DNA of 15,709 bases from contig JALSIO010000509.1 of the NCBI GenBank assembly GCA_026989995.1, positions 1 to 15,709 on the forward strand. The letters run 5' to 3'. Both the position numbers and the translations under genes were made by a program. The notes beneath the pieces were generated by a model. It saw only the letters and a program-made list of their open reading frames with translations. It was not told the DNA's origin and did not search any database. The DNA comes from Myxococcales bacterium (lineage in GTDB: Bacteria; Myxococcota_A; UBA9160; JALSIO01). Shown here piece by piece: positions 7,240 to 14,094 of this stretch (the stretch's first letter is position 1; every line of letters starts with the position of its first letter).

Positions 7240-7653
7240 TCACAGCCCGTCCCGGACGCACGCACCCGCCGGCCCGTGGATCCCGAGCGCGCTCCGGACC
7301 GCCCGGCGCAGCTCGGCGTCGTCCCACGGCTTCGGGATCACCGCCACGAGCCCGAGCTCGTCCCGACGGCCGGGCTCGAGATCCGCCGTCCAGCCGGTGA
7401 TGAGCAGCCGCGCCGTCCCCGGTGCGAGCGCGCCCACCCGGCGAAGCAGCTCGGTGCCGTCCATCCCGGGCATCTTGTGATCGCTCAGGACCGCGTCGAT
7501 CCTCCGACCGGCCAGGATTCCGAGCGCCTCCGCGGCCGATCCCGCGGTGACCACGACGAGCGGCTCGCGACGAAGCGTGCGCGAGATCGCCGCAAGGATG
7601 TGCGGCTCGTCGTCGACCACGAGCAGCACCGGCGGGTCCCCGCCCGCGGTCAC
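7240..7653 (-). CDS. Single-domain response regulator (receiver only)
   Basis: A 137-residue receiver domain with no output domain. The acidic pair and adjacent residues VVDDEP (12-17), the phospho-acceptor D58 in VLSDHKMPGMDG, the switch residue T86 in LLITGW, and K108 in IPKPW are all intact. The KPWDDAEL ending is typical of receivers that pair with soluble multi-PAS kinases. The start is GTG 7653, which overlaps the kinase stop as GTGA (4 bp), so the two are translationally coupled. Being output-free, it probably passes the signal by protein contact or phosphotransfer; it could also be a phosphate sink for the kinase. Its partner is almost certainly the kinase next door. Confidence 0.9.
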   Translation of the reverse strand: MTAGGDPPVLLVVDDEPHILAAISRTLRREPLVVVTAGSAAEALGILAGRRIDAVLSDHKMPGMDGTELLRRVGALAPGTARLLITGWTADLEPGRRDELGLVAVIPKPWDDAELRRAVRSALGIHGPAGACVRDGL

Positions 7654-9665
7654 CGGGGCGGCCCGGACCCTGCGGCCGCGCCGTTCAGGGGAAGCTCCAC
7701 GTGGAACACGGCGCCCCCGTGGTCGGGGCTCTCGGCGCGGAGCGAGCCTCCGTGCCGGCGGACGATGGCGAAGGAGGTCGACAGGCCCAGGCCCATGCCG
7801 GATCCGACCTCCTTGGTGGTGAAGAAGGGATCGAAGATGCGGTCCAGGAGCTTCGGCGGGATCCCCACGCCATCGTCCTCGATGCGGATCCGGGCGCGAT
7901 CTCCGGCGTGCCGGGTCTGCAGGCGCACGCATCCGGTTCCGGACTCTCCGGCCTCCCGCCGGGCCTCGATGGCCTGCACGGCGTTCACGAGCAGGTTCAT
8001 GAAGACCTGCCGGATGCCCACCGGGTGCAGCGGGATCAGCGGAAGCTCGCCGTAGTCGCGCTCGAAGCGGACCGTGTGCTTCGCGATGGAGGACACGATC
8101 CGGACGGTGGAGTCGAGCGCCTCGTGCACGTCGGTGGGCACGGGTTCTTCCGGGTCGCGGCGGGCGAAGTCGCGCAGGTCGCGCACGATGTGTCGGATCC
8201 GATCCGATCCCTCGAGGGACTCCCGGACGGCCTTGCCGAGATCGGCCGCGAGGAAATCGCCGTCCGCGGCCTCCCAGGCAGCGAGGAGGGTCTCCGCGGC
8301 CGCGCGGAGCTCGGCGTCCGGGGTTCCGCGACGCGCGGCCCGCAGCAGCGGCCGGAGTGCCTCGACGATCCGGTCGAGATCGTCCGCGTACTCGGCGAGC
8401 TGGACGAGGTTGGCGTGGATGAAACCCATCGGGTTGTTGATCTCGTGCGCCACGCCCGCCGCGAGCTGCCCCACGGAGGCGAGCTTCTCCGCCTGCATCA
8501 CCTGGGCCTGCAGCTCCCGAATGCCGCGGAGGTCGCGCAGGAGGACCACCGCGCCGTCCCGAGCGCCGCCGGCGTCCACCCGCGGAGCACAGGAGAGCGC
8601 CACGGGCTGCGGCCCGGCCCCGGGAGGTCGGAGCTCCGTCTCGAGGTCGCGGGTCCGCCCGCCCTCGGCGAGCGCGCGCTCGACGGCCTCGCGCGCTTCG
8701 CGCGAGGCGAGCCAGGACCAGAGCGGTCTCCCGCGCAAGGACCCGGCGGAACGGCCGAGGAGGGCCTCGGCAGCGGGGTTGGCCGAAGTCACCCGTCCGG
8801 CGCCGTCGAGACCCACGACTGCGCTGTCGAGGCTCCCGAGGACGCTCTCGTGGTAGCGCTCGACGGCCTCCAGCCGTCGGCTGAGCCGCTCCCGCTCGGT
8901 GACGTCGAGCAGGAGCAGGAGCACGTGGCCGCCGGCGGCCAGATGCCGCGCGCGCACCTCGAAGGCCCGCCGGCCGCCGCCCGGAAGGCGGCAGCGCGCG
9001 AGCCGGGGCGAGACCTCGCGCCCGCGCAACGCCGCTTCGACCATGCCCCGGACACCGGCGCCCTCGAAGAGCTCGGCGGGAACCAGCTCGGAGATGGGTC
9101 GCCCGACGAGGTGCCCGGCCCCCATCTCGAGAAGCCGCGGGAGGGTGGGATTGGCGCGGACCACGCGGAGCCCTTCGTCGAGAACTGCGAGGCCCGCGGG
9201 GATCGCCTCCACGATCGCGTCGTTCTGGTCCTCGAGCGATTCGATGCGCCGGGCGGCGCGGGCGCGGGCCCGGGCCTCGCGAAACGCCCACACGTGCTCC
9301 GCGGCCGAGGCGAGCAGGGCCTCGTCGGCGCCGTCCCGGAACACCACGCAGTCGGTGGCGCCGGCGCGCCAGGCCCGCTCCGCGGCCTCGTCGCCCGCCG
9401 CGGCGAGCACTGCGATCCGCGGGGGGCCGTCCGGGGCCAGCGCGCCGAGACACGCGAGGCCTTCGGGACCTTCGACGTCCACGACCACGAGGTCGAGATC
9501 GCCGAGCTCGAGGCCCGGCTCCGGGCCGCGTGCGACACGCAGCTCCACCCCGGGACCGAGACGGGCGAGGGCGCGAGCCAGAAGGCCCGGGCGGTCGCGC
9601 GGGCCGGCGCTGCCTTCGTCCTGCGGGGCCAGGATCAGGATCCGGAGCGCGCCCCCGCCCTCCAC
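7650..9665 (-). CDS. Soluble PAS-PAS sensor histidine kinase with degenerate receiver
   Basis: The protein has 671 residues and no membrane segment, so it should sense a cytoplasmic signal. Order: a receiver-like N-terminal domain (about 6-125), a coiled helix (126-150), two PAS domains (about 150-260 and 270-385), HisKA with phospho-accepting H407 in GVAHEINNP, and a HATPase domain with N-box FMNLLVNA (N561), DDGVGIP (597-603), FDPFFTTKEVGSGMGLGLS (611-629). The stretch from H407 to N561 is longer than usual because of an extra helical insert (about 445-480), a feature I know from one soluble kinase subfamily. The N-terminal domain keeps an Asp in VVVDVEGP (D63), but the usual double Asp is lacking and the Lys position appears to be Arg (VVFRD). 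Start GTG 9665 has GGGGAGG five bases upstream. It lies 123 bp downstream of the sigma54 activator gene. Confidence 0.92.
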   Translation of the reverse strand: MEGGGALRILILAPQDEGSAGPRDRPGLLARALARLGPGVELRVARGPEPGLELGDLDLVVVDVEGPEGLACLGALAPDGPPRIAVLAAAGDEAAERAWRAGATDCVVFRDGADEALLASAAEHVWAFREARARARAARRIESLEDQNDAIVEAIPAGLAVLDEGLRVVRANPTLPRLLEMGAGHLVGRPISELVPAELFEGAGVRGMVEAALRGREVSPRLARCRLPGGGRRAFEVRARHLAAGGHVLLLLLDVTERERLSRRLEAVERYHESVLGSLDSAVVGLDGAGRVTSANPAAEALLGRSAGSLRGRPLWSWLASREAREAVERALAEGGRTRDLETELRPPGAGPQPVALSCAPRVDAGGARDGAVVLLRDLRGIRELQAQVMQAEKLASVGQLAAGVAHEINNPMGFIHANLVQLAEYADDLDRIVEALRPLLRAARRGTPDAELRAAAETLLAAWEAADGDFLAADLGKAVRESLEGSDRIRHIVRDLRDFARRDPEEPVPTDVHEALDSTVRIVSSIAKHTVRFERDYGELPLIPLHPVGIRQVFMNLLVNAVQAIEARREAGESGTGCVRLQTRHAGDRARIRIEDDGVGIPPKLLDRIFDPFFTTKEVGSGMGLGLSTSFAIVRRHGGSLRAESPDHGGAVFHVELPLNGAAAGSGPPR

Positions 9666-9788
9666 GACGCCCTCCCCGGCGACCCGGACGCACCCGGACC
9701 GCAGTGCCGGCCGATGCCGCGTTCCGGATGCACGCGCGGACCGGATCGCGGCACGAACAAACCAATCGGCTGGGGGGATGGCGCGAGC

Positions 9789-11243
9789 TTACCCGATGCG
9801 AACCGGGTCACCAGCACCGGATCCGCGACCTCGGCCGGCGGGGAGCAGACCGTGGCGCCCGAGCTTGCGGTAGAGGGTGCTGCGGCCGACACCGAGCAGC
9901 CTCGCCGCCGTGCGGACATCGCCGCCCGCCTCGGCGAGCGCGCGCTCGAGCGCCAGGCGCTCGTACGCCTCGAGGGAGAGGGGAACCTGCTCGGGACTCG
10001 GGGCCGGGGCCGGGGCCGGGCGCACCGGCTCGAGACCGAGGTCCTCCAGGGTGATCGGCCCCTGCGGCGACCGCGCCAGCGCCGCCTCCACCGCGTGCTC
10101 GAGCTCGCGCACGTTGCCGGGCCACGGGTACCGGAGCAGGACCGGGAGCACGCCGGGCGCGAGCTCGGGAGGGTGGCGGCCGGCGGGCGTGCGGCGCGCC
10201 AGGAAGTGCGCCACGAGGCGCGGGATGTCCTCGCGCCGCTCCCGGAGCGGAGGAACCTCGAGCCGGACGACGTGCAGGCGGTAGAAGAGATCCTCCCGGA
10301 AACGCCCCGCCGCCACCATCTGGCGAAGGTCCCGGTGGGTCGCGGCGATCACCCGGATGCGCACCGGCACCGCCCGCGCCGACCCGACCGGTCGGACCTC
10401 CTTGTACTGCAGCGCCCGCAGAAGCTTGGCCTGAATCGCGAGGGGAATCTCCCCCACTTCGTCGAGAAAGAGCGTTCCGCCCTCCGCGATCCGGAACAGG
10501 CCCGGCGCACCCCGGGCACCCGTGAACGCCCCGCGCTCGTGCCCGAAGAGCTCGCTTTCGATGATGGACTCGGGCAGTGCCCCGCAGTCCACGGGCACGA
10601 AGGGGCCGTCGGCCACGGGGCTCGCCCGGTGCACGGCCCGGGCCGCGAGCTCCTTCCCGCTTCCCGTCTCCCCCTGGATCAGTACGTGGCTCTCGCTGTG
10701 CCGCAGCGCCTCGATCGAGCGCAGCAGGCGGCGCATGGCGGGCGACTCGCCGACCAAGGCCGGCTCGCCCGGGTGCTCCGGCTCGCGGACGAGCCGGAGC
10801 CGCCGGGAGGAGCCTGCCCGCTCGAGCGCCCGCGCCACCACCTCCCGCACCCGTCCCTCGTCGAGGGGTTTGGTCAGGTAGTCGAAGGCCCCCGCACGCA
10901 TGCAGCGGACCGCGCCGTCCACACTCGCGCAGCCGGTGAGCACCACCACCTCGACGTCGGGACGCAGACACCGGATCCGCTCGAGCAGACGATGCCCGTC
11001 GTCCGGCCCGAGCCGCAGGTCGAGGAGTACGACCGCGAGCTGCGGATCGGGGAGGTGGGCCTCCACGCCGGCCGCGTCGGGGCTCGAAGCGACGCGGTGA
11101 CCGGCCCGGGTGAGGATGCGGCCGAGCGCGCGGAGGAGGGAAGGCTCATCATCGACGAGGAGCACGAGCGCATCCGCCGCCGGCAGCTCACCGGCAGGGC
11201 GGCCGCGGACCGCGTGCCCGGTTTTCCCGCTCTGGCGGGCCAT
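9789..11243 (-). CDS. NtrC-family sigma54-dependent response regulator
   Basis: The 484-residue activator has the classic three parts. The receiver (about 26-140) has DDEP (31-34), phospho-acceptor D75 in LLDLRLGPDDG, and K125 in LTKPLD. The AAA+ domain (about 163-390) has Walker A GETGSGKE (191-198), the intact sigma54-contact loop GAFTGA (238-243), Walker B GGTLFLDE (255-262), and YPWPGNVRELEHAV. A Pro-Ala linker (about 407-420) encoded by a GGGGCC tandem precedes the Fis-type helix-turn-helix (about 440-463, RTAARLLGVGRSTLYRKL). ATG 11243 has an AAAGGG only one base away, so the start is a little uncertain; GTG a few codons before VDDEP is an alternative. The most likely cognate kinase is the one just downstream. 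It should drive sigma54 promoters, perhaps including the PilZ element. Confidence 0.93.
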   Translation of the reverse strand: MARQSGKTGHAVRGRPAGELPAADALVLLVDDEPSLLRALGRILTRAGHRVASSPDAAGVEAHLPDPQLAVVLLDLRLGPDDGHRLLERIRCLRPDVEVVVLTGCASVDGAVRCMRAGAFDYLTKPLDEGRVREVVARALERAGSSRRLRLVREPEHPGEPALVGESPAMRRLLRSIEALRHSESHVLIQGETGSGKELAARAVHRASPVADGPFVPVDCGALPESIIESELFGHERGAFTGARGAPGLFRIAEGGTLFLDEVGEIPLAIQAKLLRALQYKEVRPVGSARAVPVRIRVIAATHRDLRQMVAAGRFREDLFYRLHVVRLEVPPLRERREDIPRLVAHFLARRTPAGRHPPELAPGVLPVLLRYPWPGNVRELEHAVEAALARSPQGPITLEDLGLEPVRPAPAPAPSPEQVPLSLEAYERLALERALAEAGGDVRTAARLLGVGRSTLYRKLGRHGLLPAGRGRGSGAGDPVRIG

Positions 11244-11276
11244 GCCCTTTCATCGGTCCCGGAACCGGGACGCTTG

Positions 11277-11292
11277 AGGCGGGCCGGTTGCC
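11277..11292 (+). promoter_or_regulatory. Weak sigma54-like element in the divergent regulator intergenic region
   Basis: AGGCGGG-CCGG-TTGCC has GG and GC at the right distance and a full TTGC, but AC of GGCAC is GG. It points at the plus-strand activator gene, with a predicted start near 11303 and a leader of about 103 bases. In DNA this rich in GC the match may be chance. If real, it would mean auto- or cross-activation of a sigma54 regulator. Confidence 0.25.
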
Positions 11293-11400
11293 GGCGCCCC
11301 TCCCGATTGCGTAAGGTACGAGGGCCCCCCCGAACAGGTTGTGAGGCGACCGGCTCCGACTCGGGAACCGGGTCGTCTCCGGGTCCATCCGGCCGGGAGG

Positions 11401-11408
11401 GAGATCTG
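11401..11408 (+). promoter_or_regulatory. Probable CTG start for the GAFTNA regulator
   Basis: CTG at 11406-11408 follows a strong purine-rich site (CCGGGAGGGAGAT, ending at 11405). The in-frame region upstream holds no ATG, GTG or TTG back to well before the spacer. The first conventional start, GTG 11421, is 20 bases past GGAGG, which is too far. Confidence 0.5.
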
Positions 11409-12869
11409 CCGCGACCCCACGTGCTCGTCGTCGACGACGAGGAGCTCTACCGGCGCGCGCTCGAGCGCATCCTGCGCCGCACCGGCTATCGCGCCTCCAC
11501 GGCCCGCAACGCGGCCGAAGCACTCGCCGTGGTGCAGGGTGAGCCCGTGGATCTCGTCCTCACGGACGTGCGGATGCCCGGCCTCTCGGGCACCGAGCTC
11601 GTCCGGCAGATCCACGAGTTCGACCCGGAGCTTCCGTGCATCGTGATCACCGGCTATGGCGGGCCCGAGAGTTCCCTCGAAGCGCTCCGGGCCGGCGCCT
11701 GGTGGTACCTCGAGAAGCCCTTCGACCAGGACCATCTCGAGGTGGTGCGCAAGCTCGTGGCCCAGGCCATCGAGCACCGGCAGCTCCGGGCGGAGAACCG
11801 CGAGCTGCGCAGCGAGCTTCGCGGCCGCTACGACTTCGACCAGATCATCGGATCGAGCCCGGCGCTTCTCCGGGTGCTCGAGACGGTGAAGAAGGTCGCG
11901 GCAACCGACAGCACGGTGCTCATCACCGGCGAGAGCGGCACGGGCAAGGAGCTCATCGCCCGGGCGCTCCACTACAACAGCCGGCGGGCCGACCGCACGC
12001 TCGTCACCGTGAACTGCGGCGCGATTCCCGAGGAGCTCCTCGAATCCGAGCTCTTCGGCCACGTGCGGGGTGCCTTCACGAATGCGGTGGCCGACCGCGA
12101 GGGCCGTTTCGCAGCGGCCGACACCGGCACCCTCTTCCTGGACGAGATCGGCGACATGAGCCCGACCCTGCAGGTCAAGCTGCTCCGGGTCCTGCAGGAC
12201 GGAACCTTCGAGCCCGTGGGCTCCTCCAAGACGGTGGCCGTCAATGTGCGGGTCATCGCCGCCACCAACCAGGACCTGGAACGGGCCATCCGGGAGAAGC
12301 GCTTTCGCGAGGACCTCTTCTACCGGCTCAACGTGATCCCGATCGAGGTCCCGCCCCTGCGCGAGCGCCGGTCGGACATCCCGCTGCTCCTCGAGCACTT
12401 CCTGGACCCGGAACGCCACGAGCGAAACCGCCGGATCGAGGGTATCTCTCCCGAGGCGCTCGAGCTGCTCTGCAACTACGACTGGCCCGGAAACGTGCGC
12501 GAGCTCGAGAACCTGTGCGAGCGCCTCGCCGTCCTGCGGCCGGAAGGCGGCGTGATCGACGTCGAGGACCTGCCGCGCCACGTCGCGGCGAGCCGCCGGC
12601 ACCGGGCCGTGGGTCCCGAGCTGCCGCCCGGCGGCGCCTCCCTCTCCGATCTGGTGGGAGAGTTCGAGAGCGAGCTGATCCGACAGGCGCTCGAGAGGAC
12701 CGGCTGGAACAAGCAGCAGGCGGCCGCCCTGCTGCGGATGAACCGGACCACCCTCCTCGAGAAGATCAAGAAGCGGGGGATCACCCCGGCCGGCGACCCG
12801 GACCGGCCGGACGCCGCATCCGGCGGGCCTTCCCCGCGGGCTTCATCCCCGGCCCCGAGCTGCCGATGA
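11406..12869 (+). CDS. NtrC-family sigma54 activator with GAFTNA loop
   Basis: The 487-residue protein has a receiver domain (about 5-120; VDDEE 9-13, phospho-acceptor D54 in LTDVRMPG, T82, K104 in LEKPFD). Its AAA+ domain (about 145-375) has Walker A GESGTGKE (175-182), Walker B GTLFLDE (241-247) and YDWPGNVRELENL. A Fis-type helix-turn-helix (about 433-457) ends the protein. The loop that contacts sigma54 reads GAFTNA (222-227) instead of GAFTGA. No ATG or GTG precedes the receiver. CTG 11406 has GGAGG five bases upstream and gives MPRPHVLVVDDEE, so I take it as the start. GTG 11421 is the alternative but clips the first strand and lies 20 bases from the ribosome site. The gene is divergent from the other NtrC-type gene and is followed by a sigma54 promoter for the sigma factor, its most likely target. 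No dedicated kinase is adjacent. Confidence 0.92.
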   Translation: MPRPHVLVVDDEELYRRALERILRRTGYRASTARNAAEALAVVQGEPVDLVLTDVRMPGLSGTELVRQIHEFDPELPCIVITGYGGPESSLEALRAGAWWYLEKPFDQDHLEVVRKLVAQAIEHRQLRAENRELRSELRGRYDFDQIIGSSPALLRVLETVKKVAATDSTVLITGESGTGKELIARALHYNSRRADRTLVTVNCGAIPEELLESELFGHVRGAFTNAVADREGRFAAADTGTLFLDEIGDMSPTLQVKLLRVLQDGTFEPVGSSKTVAVNVRVIAATNQDLERAIREKRFREDLFYRLNVIPIEVPPLRERRSDIPLLLEHFLDPERHERNRRIEGISPEALELLCNYDWPGNVRELENLCERLAVLRPEGGVIDVEDLPRHVAASRRHRAVGPELPPGGASLSDLVGEFESELIRQALERTGWNKQQAAALLRMNRTTLLEKIKKRGITPAGDPDRPDAASGGPSPRASSPAPSCR

Positions 12870-12872
12870 GCT

Positions 12873-12921
12873 GCTCGGGTGCTGCGCAGGGCGCGTGAAG
12901 GCCCTTCGCAGCACCCCGAGC
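12873..12921 (+). terminator. Long hairpin after the GAFTNA regulator
   Basis: GCTCGGGTGCTGCG (12873-12886) pairs with CGCAGCACCCCGAGC (12907-12921): 14 pairs with one bulged C. The loop contains a further stem, AGGGC (12888-12892) with GCCCT (12901-12905). It begins four bases after the stop codon. There is no T-run. The first arm can alternatively pair with CCCGAGC at 12854-12860 inside the coding end, giving a competing, shorter hairpin. Confidence 0.5.
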
Positions 12922-12961
12922 CCGAGGGCGGCGCCGACGCCACCCGCCCCGCCCGCCGGGT

Positions 12962-13045
12962 GACGGGATTGCAACCCGTCGAGCCCGCGGGCGTCGAAAT
13001 CCCGACGCCCGACGACCGTCACCGGCCCCGGGTGCCACCCGGGGC
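12962..13045. repeat. Cluster of three dyads, possible activator-binding (enhancer) region
   Basis: Three close palindromes are visible: GACGGG/CCCGTC (12962-12967, 12975-12980, loop ATTGCAA); a 9-bp stem around GGGCGTCG/CGACGCCC (12988-13011, loop of six); and GCCCCGGGT/ACCCGGGGC (13025-13045, loop GCC). The first two also share the sequence CGGGATTKC, in inverted orientation (plus 12964-12972, minus 13004-12996). They lie about 180-260 bases upstream of the predicted sigma54 start, where activators of the NtrC type bind. Structured RNA is the alternative. Confidence 0.4.
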
Positions 13046-13196
13046 GGCACGCCCGGAAGGCCACGGAGGGCGTCGCCGGGCAGGGACCTCGCGGCTCGAT
13101 AGGCCCACAGCCACGAAGAGTTGCGCGGCCGGGCCGCCCCGACTCCCGACCCGCGCGTCCCCCGCCCCACCCTCCCGCGGCAGCGGAGGCCCCGCT

Positions 13197-13212
13197 TGGC
13201 ATGCCCCGTGCT
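13197..13212 (+). promoter_or_regulatory. Sigma54 (-24/-12) promoter of the sigma factor gene
   Basis: TGGCATG-CCCC-GTGCT matches TGGCACG-N4-TTGCW at all but two defined positions, with GG (13198-13199) and GC (13210-13211) exactly spaced. The predicted start is near 13223, about 75 bases before the sigma factor ATG. This is the best sigma54-type site in the window, and it lies next to an NtrC-type activator gene. Confidence 0.65.
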
Positions 13213-13297
13213 TCGTCCGGCAGGGCAAAGGCAGCCGGGGGGCAAGGACCCGATCCCCGGCCCCGGGGCGCGATGACCGATGGAACGGGAGGACCGG

Positions 13298-14059
13298 ATG
13301 GAAGCCATGCTCCGCGAGATCAAGGAAACCAGCGACGCGATTCCCGCGGACCTCAAGGAGCAGATCGTGCTCGAGCACACACCGCTGATCCGATACATCG
13401 TGAACCGGATCGCGGTCCGCCTGCCCTCCCACATCGATCTCGAGGATCTGCACAACACGGGCGTCATCGGCCTGATGGACGCCATCGACAAATACGACCC
13501 CGAGAAGAACTGCAAGTTCAAGACCTACGCCGAGTTCCGCATCAAGGGGGCGATCCTCGACCAGCTCCGCTCCCTCGACTGGGTGCCGCGCAGCGTGCGC
13601 CAGAAGGGCCGAAAGCTCGAGAAGGCCTACGGGGAACTCGAGCAGCGCCTCGGCCGCGCCGCCAGCGAGGAGGAGGTGGCGGACTCGCTCGGGATCCAGA
13701 TCGAGAAGTTCCACGAGCTTCTCAACCAGGTCCGCGGCACCTCGCTCGTGAACCTCGAGGAGATCGGAGGCGGGGCCGACGGCGAGCGAAGCGGAGGCTA
13801 CGGCGACATCGTCGAGGACGTGAACGCCGAAAACCCCTTCCACTCCCTGAAGCTCCAGGAGACCCGCCGCATCGTGAGCGAGACCATCGGCACCCTCCCG
13901 GAAAAGGAGCGCCTCGTCGTCTCCCTCTACTACTTCGAGGATCTCAACATGAAGGAGATCGGCGGGATCCTCGGGATCACCGAGTCGCGCGTATGCCAGA
14001 TCCACACCAAGGCCGTCCTGCGTCTCCGCTCCAAGCTCAAGGGGATCCTCGAGCGCTGA
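13298..14059 (+). CDS. FliA/WhiG-family sigma factor (sigma28 type)
   Basis: A 253-residue alternative sigma factor. Region 2 (about 22-95) contains EHTPLIRYIVNRIAVRLPSH, IDLEDLHNTGVIGLMDAIDKYD and FKTYAEFRIKGAILDQLRSLDW. WVPRSVRQKGRKLEKAY (95-111) begins region 3. Region 4 (about 185-250) carries PEKERLVVSLYYFEDLNMKEI and the helix-turn-helix ITESRVCQIHTKA (227-239). This is the FliA/SigD/WhiG arrangement, closest in style to Geobacter-type FliA. ATG 13298 is chosen since GGGAGG (13287-13292) lies five bases upstream; ATG 13280 is in frame but has no ribosome site. In flagellated bacteria FliA drives late flagellar genes and is held by FlgM. No flagellar gene or FlgM-like gene is visible here, so its regulon may be other. 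A sigma54 promoter precedes it. I have not called it fliA because function is unproven. Confidence 0.93.
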   Translation: MEAMLREIKETSDAIPADLKEQIVLEHTPLIRYIVNRIAVRLPSHIDLEDLHNTGVIGLMDAIDKYDPEKNCKFKTYAEFRIKGAILDQLRSLDWVPRSVRQKGRKLEKAYGELEQRLGRAASEEEVADSLGIQIEKFHELLNQVRGTSLVNLEEIGGGADGERSGGYGDIVEDVNAENPFHSLKLQETRRIVSETIGTLPEKERLVVSLYYFEDLNMKEIGGILGITESRVCQIHTKAVLRLRSKLKGILER

Positions 14060-14060
14060 T

Positions 14061-14088
14061 CCCGGGCGCCCCACTCGGAGCGCCCGGG
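14061..14088. terminator. Hairpin between convergent sigma factor and PP2C genes
   Basis: CCCGGGCGC (14061-14069) pairs perfectly with GCGCCCGGG (14080-14088), with a 10-base loop. It begins just after the sigma factor stop and ends six bases before the PP2C stop, so it could end transcription from both sides. There is no T-run, as is common in very GC-rich genomes. Confidence 0.55.
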
Positions 14089-14094
14089 GAGGCC

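Larger units (their letters stand above)
12870..13297. other. 428-bp intergenic region with dyads, no gene
   Basis: Frames crossing this stretch are low-complexity shadows; I see no protein or tRNA. It contains the 12873-12921 hairpin, three tight dyads at 12962-13045, and the sigma54 promoter at 13197-13212. It is therefore best read as the terminator of the regulator followed by the upstream control region of the sigma factor. Confidence 0.6.

Noticed and set aside
9751..9763. Sigma54-like GG...GC on the minus strand before the histidine kinase
   Set aside because: The distance between GG and GC is one base short (N9 rather than N10) and no TTGC is present.
10001..10020. Tandem GGGGCC units
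   Set aside because: They encode the Pro-Ala linker of the first NtrC-type regulator (minus strand), so this is coding low complexity rather than a regulatory repeat.
7701..11405. Plus-strand open frame running from 7701 into the GAFTNA regulator
   Set aside because: Only the part from 11406 shows domains; the upstream part is antisense to the kinase and first activator and reads as low-complexity sequence.
12962..13011. tRNA-like arms: an ACGGG/CCCGT stem with a seven-base loop ATTGCAA (reads like a UGC anticodon arm) followed by a TCGAAA-containing stem
   Set aside because: No D-arm, no acceptor stem and no proper TTCRANYC loop can be placed on either strand; the dyads are better explained as protein-binding sites or hairpins.
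12843..13202. Possible small minus-strand gene in the intergenic region (119 codons)
   Set aside because: Translation is Gly/Arg/Ala-rich with no recognisable pattern or ribosome site, and it covers the hairpins and dyads.
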